DNA of 12,615 nt. Source: Nitrospirota bacterium. Its GTDB lineage: Bacteria > Nitrospirota_A > Leptospirillia > Leptospirillales > Leptospirillaceae. Shown piece after piece: positions 7,743 through 12,615 of this stretch. A model generated the notes under the pieces. It saw nothing but the letters and a program-made list of their open reading frames with translations. It made no database searches and was not told the origin of the DNA. How positions within the stretch are numbered: the first letter of the stretch is position 1; every line of letters begins with the position of its first letter. The stretch spans positions 1 through 12,615 of the forward strand of contig DAIBSV010000048.1 in the NCBI GenBank assembly GCA_027415455.1, given 5' to 3'. The position numbers and the translations under genes are program-made.

Positions 7743-8591
7743 CTACAGTAAGAAGTGCGAACCCTTAGAAAAAACGGCCAGCGCGACCATTGTCGCCGCG
7801 AATATCAGAAAGCCCGAAATGGAGAGGTATGCGGCCTGCTTTCCCCGGAAACGTCGGCTCCACCGGAGAAGCACCGTTGCCGCATAGGCGATCCAGACCA
7901 GAAAGGCTCCCAGAAAAGCGATTCTTCCCTGCGAAGCGTGTGGAATGGTCGTCCCGAATTTTTTCCATGACCAGATCATGGCAAAAATCAGCCCGGTGGT
8001 CAAGAAAACAAAACCGAGACCGCTGAAGTTCGTGTTGAGTTGGTCGAGCGTCTCCAGGGAGGGAATCCGGCTGAAAAAACGATTGAAGATCTTTCGTCGC
8101 AAAAAAAAGTCCAGAAGGAGGTAAAGGAGCGCGACGATGAAGGAGAGTGCGGCGGATGCGAGCCCCAGATCGATCAGGATTGTGTGGAGGGAGAGGAAAA
8201 AGCCGATGGGAGCCGATGTTGTGAAAAGAGGAGAATGAAAGGAGATCCCGATGACCATGAGCGTGGAGAGGAAGGCGATGGCAAAAATGAAGAGGCCGAG
8301 GATCCGGGCCTTTTTCTGATGCTCGAGATAGAGGAAGGCGAGGACGAGCGACCAGGAAAAGAAAGAAAGGGCCTCGCGCAGGGAGAGAAGGGCGACATGG
8401 CCCTGGAAGCCGAATCGGATGAAAATGGCCAGCGATTGGAAGAGAACTCCTCCGACTCCCGCAGTGACCGGGGCCCAGGGAACACGCGTGGGACGGGGGA
8501 GAAGAATTTCCGAAAGGTAGAGGAGAAATGCCCCCAGGTAAAAACCGCTGGCCAATTCGAGGAGCAAAAGTTCGAGCGGTGAAATCTTCAT
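7743..8591 (-). CDS. HemX-like / CcsA-ResC family integral membrane protein
   Basis: The 282 residues form about eight hydrophobic segments (roughly 7-28, 39-60, 75-89, 97-117, 128-160 with a short break, 190-207, 224-244, 255-275). The pattern matches the cytochrome c assembly family (CcsA/ResC/HemX). Family-like features are LLSLREALSFFSW (68-80), SLHTILIDLGLASAALSF (134-151), SLETLDQLN (178-186), a GKQAAYLSISGF stretch (250-261) and a terminal SKGSHF that parallels the usual GLHSY histidine. The tryptophan-rich WWD segment of true heme-handling CcsA proteins is not recognisable: the expected place reads IWSWKKFGTT (207-216). The position just before hemA matches HemX, a membrane protein that in Bacillus subtilis lowers HemA levels. 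I infer a HemX-type role in controlling or scaffolding HemA; a role in cytochrome c maturation is the alternative. The ATG has GGAGGGAG 5 nt upstream. Confidence 0.8.
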   Translation of the reverse strand: MKISPLELLLLELASGFYLGAFLLYLSEILLPRPTRVPWAPVTAGVGGVLFQSLAIFIRFGFQGHVALLSLREALSFFSWSLVLAFLYLEHQKKARILGLFIFAIAFLSTLMVIGISFHSPLFTTSAPIGFFLSLHTILIDLGLASAALSFIVALLYLLLDFFLRRKIFNRFFSRIPSLETLDQLNTNFSGLGFVFLTTGLIFAMIWSWKKFGTTIPHASQGRIAFLGAFLVWIAYAATVLLRWSRRFRGKQAAYLSISGFLIFAATMVALAVFSKGSHFLL

Positions 8592-8641
8592 CTGGACTCC
8601 CTCCGGACAGGAGGGACCGGTGTCCCTCTTCCAGTCTCTGG
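8592..8641 (-). promoter_or_regulatory. hemX leader with two mutually exclusive hairpins; one hides the ribosome binding site
   Basis: In minus-strand RNA, GAGGGAC (8628-8622) can pair with GUCCCUC (8617-8611) around an ACCG loop. Alternatively UCCCUCC (8616-8610) can pair with GGAGGGA (8604-8598) around UGUCC. Both stems are perfect 7-mers and share the middle arm, so only one can form. The second captures the hemX Shine-Dalgarno. The flanks show the same duality: CUGG (8634-8631) can pair with CCAG at 8641-8638 (an AGA-loop hairpin) or with CCAG at 8595-8592, which closes the second structure. This is seen in the sequence; the switching role is inferred. Confidence 0.45.
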
Positions 8642-8698
8642 TCTTCCGGTTCCGGAGGTCGTATTTTGGGGTTGGAGGAGCATGGAGGCCAATCGTTC

Positions 8699-8707
8699 TG
8701 ATATGAT
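8699..8707 (+). promoter_or_regulatory. Putative extended -10 promoter for the ATP-grasp/kamA/bluB block
   Basis: TGATATGAT is a TGn extended -10 followed by TATGAT, 5 of 6 matches to the -10 consensus. No good -35 lies at the normal distance, which extended -10 promoters tolerate. Transcription would begin near 8714, about 130 nt before the TTG at 8843. A Fur-like sequence overlaps it at 8704-8718. Confidence 0.35.
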
Positions 8708-8747
8708 AACCATAAGGTTCTGCGTCCCGCTAATGATGCTGTTGTTC

Positions 8748-8777
8748 ATTCTATCACAGAGGCTGGGTCAGGGCCAA
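8748..8777 (-). promoter_or_regulatory. Putative promoter of the hemX-hemA-hemC operon
   Basis: On the minus strand, TTGGCC (8777-8772, 4 of 6) is followed after 18 nt by TAGAAT (8753-8748, 5 of 6), with TGA immediately before it forming an extended -10. Transcription would start near 8741 and give a leader of about 150 nt that contains the paired hairpins before hemX. Confidence 0.45.
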
Positions 8778-8786
8778 AAACCAAGC

Positions 8787-8798
8787 GGGGTCGACCCC
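8787..8798. promoter_or_regulatory. Perfect 12-bp palindrome in the divergent intergenic region, possible operator
   Basis: GGGGTCGACCCC is a perfect palindrome about 10 bp upstream of the -35 of the hemX promoter candidate and within the leader of the plus-strand block. Flanking AAGCG and CGCTT arms could extend it as a bulged stem. A dimeric repressor or activator site is possible, but no family can be named from this alone. Confidence 0.25.
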
Positions 8799-8842
8799 TT
8801 TTCGCTTTCGGGCATTTTCCCCCCCACTCGCTGGAGGATGTC

Positions 8843-10216
8843 TTGTCTAGGAATTTTCTCTACACGCTGAAGGCTCAAGGGCTTTTTGAAAGACCCTTCA
8901 GAGTCTCCACCGCCCCCGTGTACCTGCCAGGGGTCGATGCGGATTTCCTGGACCGCCTCGGCATCGCGCTGTACTCCTTTTACCGGGCTTTGGATCTGAT
9001 CTACAGGGAGCCCTCACACGCGCGTGATTTCGTAAGGTACACCCTGGATAGGGGAAAGCCTGCCGACCTTCTCGCATTTGGCCTTGCCAAAAAGTTCCGA
9101 CAGGATCTTCCACGCGTTCTCAGGCCGGATCTTCTGCTTACGCCGGATGGACCGGTTCTGACGGAAATGGATTCGGTCCCAGGGGGGCCCGGCCTTCTGC
9201 TGGCCCTTTCGCGGATCTATCGGGACAGAGGACAGGGAGGCATGATCGGGGGACCGGAGGGGATTCTCGAAGGTTTTGCCGCCATGATCCGGGCTCAGGA
9301 GAGGGACCCCAGTCTGGGGATCGTCGTTTCGGACGAGTCCGAAGAATACAGGGGGGAAATGCGGCTCCTGGCCAGCAGTCTTTCAAGGGCCCATTTCCCG
9401 GCAGTCTGCATTCATCCGCGGGATTTGCATTTCGACGAGGACGGCCTTTTTATTCATTCAAAAAATGGACCGGTGAGGCTGAACATTCTTTACCGGTTTT
9501 TTGAACTTTTCGATCTTCCCAACATACCCAAGGCCGAAATGATGCTTTATTTCGCCAAAGGGGGAAAAGTGAAGATCACTCCTCCCATCAAACCATGGCT
9601 CGAGGAAAAAGCGGGGATGGCCCTTTGGCATCACCCCGAACTCCGTTCGTTCTGGGTTCGAGAAATGCCTCCGGATTCCGTCGAGCTTCTGGATCGACTC
9701 ATTCCGCAAACATGGATTCTTGATCCATCCCCGATCCCTTTTTCCGCCGCGCTGACCCCACCGATTCCGGTGGGAGACCGTTCCCTGAGAGATTTTTCAG
9801 GACTTTCCGAGTTGACTCAGAAAGAGCGCCGATTCATTATTAAGCCATCCGGTTTCTCTCCTCTTGCATGGGGAAGCCGGGGGGTCGTTGTTGGACACGA
9901 CCTTCCGGAGGAGTCCTGGCGTCAGGCGTTGCAGAATGCCTTCGGGTCCTTCAACACGGGGCCTTACGTGCTGCAGCCCTTTCGTACGACCCGCGTGCTT
10001 TCCCTTTCGGGGTTTGACGTTCTGTTAAATGAGGAGCGTGAGGAGGGTTACCGCGTGCGCGTCTGTCCCTACTTTTTCGTTACAGGGAGCAAGGTCATTA
10101 CGGGCGGTGTTCTGTCAACAGCCTGTCCAAAAGATAAAAAGCTGATTCACGGGATGGTTGATTCGATCCTGTCGCCTGTCTGGGCCGGAAAGGAGCAGGA
10201 AGACTCCGGCATTTGA
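8843..10216 (+). CDS. Uncharacterised ATP-grasp-like protein
   Basis: I do not recognise a named family. The 457 residues look cytoplasmic, without signal peptide or membrane segments. An N-terminal block reads LRPDLLLTPDGPVLTEMDSV (93-112), then GGPG. A middle block has RFFELFDLPNIPKAEMML (218-235) and TPPIKPWLEEKAGMALW (246-262). A C-terminal block has FIIKPSGFSPLAWGSRGVVV (331-350), resembling the ATP-binding lysine and glycine-rich loop of ATP-grasp enzymes, and ends with RVRVCPYFFVTG and KKLIHGMVDSI. The order recalls circularly permuted ATP-grasp proteins such as glutathionylspermidine synthase relatives, which form amide bonds using ATP. This assignment is by pattern only. The start is TTG with GGAGG 5 nt upstream. 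The gene runs in the same direction as kamA, 91 nt ahead of it, and is divergent from the hem operon. Confidence 0.8.
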   Translation: MSRNFLYTLKAQGLFERPFRVSTAPVYLPGVDADFLDRLGIALYSFYRALDLIYREPSHARDFVRYTLDRGKPADLLAFGLAKKFRQDLPRVLRPDLLLTPDGPVLTEMDSVPGGPGLLLALSRIYRDRGQGGMIGGPEGILEGFAAMIRAQERDPSLGIVVSDESEEYRGEMRLLASSLSRAHFPAVCIHPRDLHFDEDGLFIHSKNGPVRLNILYRFFELFDLPNIPKAEMMLYFAKGGKVKITPPIKPWLEEKAGMALWHHPELRSFWVREMPPDSVELLDRLIPQTWILDPSPIPFSAALTPPIPVGDRSLRDFSGLSELTQKERRFIIKPSGFSPLAWGSRGVVVGHDLPEESWRQALQNAFGSFNTGPYVLQPFRTTRVLSLSGFDVLLNEEREEGYRVRVCPYFFVTGSKVITGGVLSTACPKDKKLIHGMVDSILSPVWAGKEQEDSGI

Positions 10217-10307
10217 GAGGTTTGTCTGGACATATATGAGTTGATGAAGACGATTGACGCGGTTTCTGCATAGGCCCGGTCACCAGGATCCGGGGAGCGA
10301 GGATGAG

Positions 10308-11567
10308 ATGGAGGAATGGCAGGAGCTGCTTGTCGGGGGAATTCGAAGGAGTGAGGATATTCCTCCGGATTGGGCTTTCGTACGGGACGGGATCGGTCCT
10401 GAAAATGTGGAAACCCTTTACCCTCTAAGGATCAATTCCTATTATCAGTCATTGATTGAAAGCCCCGATGATCCGATCGGGCTTCAGGTACTTCCGGACC
10501 CGGTCGAATGGATGGACGGAGAAAGCCCTCTCGACCCTCTCGGGGAAGACGAGGACAGCCCTGTTCCTTCCATCGTCCACCGGTACCCGGACCGGGTCCT
10601 TTTTCTCGTCACCAACCAGTGTCCGATCTATTGCCGATACTGTACCCGCAAGAGACTTGTCGGTAAACCGGAAGGGGTGGTGACCCGCGAGGAGATCCGA
10701 CAGGGAATCGCCTACATCAGAGAGCATGCGGAGGTTCGCGACGTCGTGCTTTCCGGAGGGGATCCCCTCATGCTGAAGGACGACCTGCTGGAGGAGGTCC
10801 TTTCGGGGTTGCGATCCATCCCCCACCTGGAAATTATCCGCATCGGAACGCGTGTGCCCTCCGCTCTCCCCCAGAGGGTGACCCCCGCCCTCTGCCAGAT
10901 GCTGAAGCGCTATCACCCTCTCTATATGAACCTGCATTTCAACCATCCCAGAGAAATCACCCCTGAATCCTCCCGGGCCTGCAACATGCTTGCTGATGCG
11001 GGCATTCCCCTCGGATGCCAGACCGTTCTCATGAAAGGGGTCAACGATGACGCCGGAACCCTTGCGACCCTCTTCAAACAGCTCCTCCGGATCCGCGTCA
11101 AACCCTATTATCTTTACCAGGCGGATCTGACGAGAGGGGCCAACCATTTCCGGACTCCGCTCTCCAAGGGGCTTTCGATCATGCGTGAGCTTCAGGGCCA
11201 CATCTCCGGAATGGCGATTCCGCATTTTGTCATCGATGCCCCGGGAGGCGGAGGTAAAATCCCTGTCCTCCCTGACGATTACCTTGTCGGAAGAGAGGGT
11301 GAAAACATCATTCTCAAGAACTATGAAAACCAGCTATTCTCCTATCCCGATGTCGACGCCCAATCCGCGCCGGACGCGGACCGCGGTCTTCAGGGGGCTG
11401 ATTCGATCGAAAACAGGAAAAGCGGTGCAGAAGGAAGCACCATGGAAAAAAACGCGGCCCCCTCTCTGCTTCCAAACGGTCATTCCCCCAAAAACGATCG
11501 GAATGGACGAGTGCCGGGACTTGCCACGCCTTCCTTCACGAAGCCTGCTGACCGGAGCCCTCTATGA
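10308..11567 (+). CDS. kamA: Lysine 2,3-aminomutase family radical SAM enzyme KamA
   Basis: This family moves the alpha-amino group of L-lysine to the beta carbon using a [4Fe-4S] cluster, SAM and PLP. The 419-residue form has the cluster motif CPIYCRYC (C105, C109, C112), VVLSGGDPLML (146-156), the PLP lysine K317 in DAPGGGGKIP, and both acidic residues that grip the lysine side chain in characterised enzymes: D273 in QADLTRG and D310 in VIDAP. This favours lysine over glutamate as substrate. The C-terminus has an extra polar, probably disordered tail of about 75 residues after FSYPDVD. I chose the ATG at 10308 because GAGG lies 5 nt upstream and homology begins there; a TTG at 10254 would add 18 residues. 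No beta-lysine acetyltransferase (ablB) is adjacent. The stop overlaps bluB as ATGA. Confidence 0.95.
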   Translation: MEEWQELLVGGIRRSEDIPPDWAFVRDGIGPENVETLYPLRINSYYQSLIESPDDPIGLQVLPDPVEWMDGESPLDPLGEDEDSPVPSIVHRYPDRVLFLVTNQCPIYCRYCTRKRLVGKPEGVVTREEIRQGIAYIREHAEVRDVVLSGGDPLMLKDDLLEEVLSGLRSIPHLEIIRIGTRVPSALPQRVTPALCQMLKRYHPLYMNLHFNHPREITPESSRACNMLADAGIPLGCQTVLMKGVNDDAGTLATLFKQLLRIRVKPYYLYQADLTRGANHFRTPLSKGLSIMRELQGHISGMAIPHFVIDAPGGGGKIPVLPDDYLVGREGENIILKNYENQLFSYPDVDAQSAPDADRGLQGADSIENRKSGAEGSTMEKNAAPSLLPNGHSPKNDRNGRVPGLATPSFTKPADRSPL

Positions 11568-12313
11568 CAGACCCGACCATGGGGGATGCCCACCCGGACC
11601 TTTCCCTGCCCGATGCGGAGAGGAGAGGGGTTTATCATGCGATCTACACGCGGAGGGATATCCGCCGGGAATTTTTGCCCGATCCCGTCCCGAATGACAT
11701 TCTGATTCGTCTTCTGAAGGCGGCCCACCATGCGCCGTCGGTCGGTTTCATGCAGCCGTGGAATTTCATACTGATCGAGAATCCCGTTGTCAGGCAGGAG
11801 CTTAAACGGGTCGTAGACAAGGAAAGAAGGGCTGCGGCCATCGTTTTCGAGTCTCCGCGGTCTGAAAAATTTCTGTCTCTCAAGGTGGAGGCGATTCTCG
11901 ACGCCCCGGTTCTCATCGGGGTGACCATCGATCCCGCCCGGGAGGGGCCATTCGTCCTGGGACGGCTTTCCGATCCGGATACCGATGTCTACAGCGCGTC
12001 CTGCGCCATCATGAATCTATGGCTGGCCGCGCGCGCCGAAGGGATCGGAATGGGATGGGTGACGATCTTCCGCCGCGAGGATGTTCAGGGAATCCTGAAT
12101 CTTCCCTACCATGTCAAACCGATCGGTCTCCTTTGCCTTGGCTATGTCCGGGAATTTCCCCGGAAGCCGATGCTGGAAACAGAGGAATGGGCCTACCGCC
12201 AACCCCTTTCCAAACATGTTTTCGTGGATGGGTGGGGCAAGCAGGAAGGCTCCTTTTGGCAATCGATCAGCGAAGACCTTGACCGGAAAGATGTGTGGCC
12301 TTGGGAACTCTAA
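11564..12313 (+). CDS. bluB: 5,6-dimethylbenzimidazole synthase BluB
   Basis: BluB breaks down reduced FMN with oxygen to form 5,6-dimethylbenzimidazole, the lower ligand of cobalamin. The 249 residues have a nitroreductase-like fold with the BluB signatures TRRDIRREF (29-37, including the catalytic-type D32), AAHHAPSVGFMQPWNF (53-68), a VYSASCAIMNLWLAARAEG stretch (142-160), GIGMGWVTI (160-168) and LLCLGYVREFP (189-199). The APSVGFMQPW block separates it from ordinary nitroreductases. The GWV motif ends in Thr167, where I recall characterised BluB having an essential serine. The ATG at 11564 overlaps the kamA stop and has GGAG 6 nt upstream; an ATG at 11579 is an alternative. It implies that this organism makes or remodels B12, in line with the CobA domain in the opposite operon. 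Confidence 0.94.
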   Translation: MTDPTMGDAHPDLSLPDAERRGVYHAIYTRRDIRREFLPDPVPNDILIRLLKAAHHAPSVGFMQPWNFILIENPVVRQELKRVVDKERRAAAIVFESPRSEKFLSLKVEAILDAPVLIGVTIDPAREGPFVLGRLSDPDTDVYSASCAIMNLWLAARAEGIGMGWVTIFRREDVQGILNLPYHVKPIGLLCLGYVREFPRKPMLETEEWAYRQPLSKHVFVDGWGKQEGSFWQSISEDLDRKDVWPWEL

Positions 12314-12615
12314 GCGATTGCCAGATCCGCGGCCTGATTGCCGAGGGCGTGGTTGCCTCCGAAAGGGATTGGGGTGTGAGGCAGGTTCAGCCGGCTTCAC
12401 TCGATCTCCGACTCGGAGAGGTCGCCTACCGGCTCCGTTCGAGCTTCCTTCCCCTCGAATCCTCCGTTTCCGAGCTTTTGCCCGATCTGGCCCTTTACTC
12501 ATTCGACATCCGTTCCTCCCCCTTTCTCGAAAAGGGAGCCGTCTATCTGGTGCCTTTGTCCGAGTCCCTCTCCCTTCCCCCCTTTCTCTCGGCAAAGGCC
12601 AATCCGAAATCCTCC
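12295..12615 (+). CDS. dcd: dCTP deaminase, long type (2'-deoxycytidine 5'-triphosphate deaminase), N-terminal part
   Basis: The 107 visible codons match the N-terminal domain of the long, about 360-residue dCTP deaminases found mainly in alphaproteobacteria, which supply dUTP for thymidylate synthesis. Diagnostic stretches are LSDCQIRGLIAEG (residues 6-18), VQPASLDLRLGEVAYRLRSS (31-50), FLEKGAVYLVPL, and the terminal KANPKSS, which continues into the substrate-binding region beyond the window. The short E. coli-type enzyme does not have this spacing. The GTG at 12295 has GGAAAG 4 nt upstream and overlaps the end of bluB by 19 nt; a TTG at 12301 is an alternative start. The gene runs off the right edge, so its C-terminal half cannot be judged. 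Confidence 0.9.
   Translation, partial: MALGTLSDCQIRGLIAEGVVASERDWGVRQVQPASLDLRLGEVAYRLRSSFLPLESSVSELLPDLALYSFDIRSSPFLEKGAVYLVPLSESLSLPPFLSAKANPKSS

Noticed and set aside
8592..8741. Cobalamin riboswitch in the hemX leader
   Set aside because: CobA and BluB are nearby and a GACCAGAGACTGG stretch faintly recalls the B12 box, but the conserved box and the rest of the aptamer are not recognisable.
8783..8808. Rho-independent terminator formed by GGGGTCGACCCC and the following T run
   Set aside because: The core stem is only four pairs around TCGA and the T run is four bases; it also sits upstream of genes on both strands.
8682..8870. Small plus-strand open frame with a hydrophobic stretch, possible leader peptide
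   Set aside because: It spans both promoter candidates, its purine run sits too close to the ATG for a good ribosome site, and it overlaps the well-supported start at 8843.
10217..10307. Promoter or terminator between the ATP-grasp gene and kamA
   Set aside because: CATATATG is palindromic, but no -35 at usable distance and no stem followed by T residues were found; read-through from upstream is simpler.

Overview
This 12.6 kb window is bacterial and GC-rich. It holds two divergently transcribed gene blocks that meet at a regulatory gap of about 250 bp (8592-8842). The gene content and order fit an acidophilic Nitrospirota of the Leptospirillum type: the C5 heme pathway, a uroporphyrinogen-III methyltransferase/synthase fusion, a HemX-like protein before hemA, and kamA with bluB. 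That placement is inferred from gene content, not proven. No mobile element, CRISPR array, tRNA or rRNA is visible.

Left block (minus strand, read from 8591 down to 1). The order is hemX-like membrane protein, hemA, hemC, cobA-hemD fusion, hemB, ribF, tilS, hpt (cut by the window edge). Together hemA, hemC, hemD and hemB cover every step from glutamyl-tRNA to uroporphyrinogen III except glutamate-1-semialdehyde aminomutase (hemL), which is not in this window. The fused methyltransferase opens the branch to precorrin-2, siroheme and cobalamin. Genes are tightly packed: hemA/hemC, cobA-hemD/hemB, hemB/ribF, ribF/tilS and tilS/hpt all overlap, and several starts are GTG or TTG. A likely internal promoter lies between hemC and cobA-hemD.

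Central gap. It carries one extended -10 promoter candidate on each strand, a Fur-like sequence over the plus-strand -10, a perfect 12-bp palindrome, and a hemX leader in which two mutually exclusive 7-bp hairpins share one arm. One of those hairpins buries the hemX ribosome binding site, making this the best candidate here for an undescribed cis-regulatory RNA.

Right block (plus strand, 8843 to the end). The order is an uncharacterised ATP-grasp-like protein, kamA (lysine 2,3-aminomutase), bluB (5,6-dimethylbenzimidazole synthase) and a long-type dCTP deaminase cut by the window edge. kamA and bluB are coupled by an ATGA overlap, and bluB overlaps the deaminase. The ATP-grasp/KamA pair suggests, as inference only, that a beta-lysine product is joined to another molecule. 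bluB and the cobA domain both point to cobalamin synthesis or remodelling.
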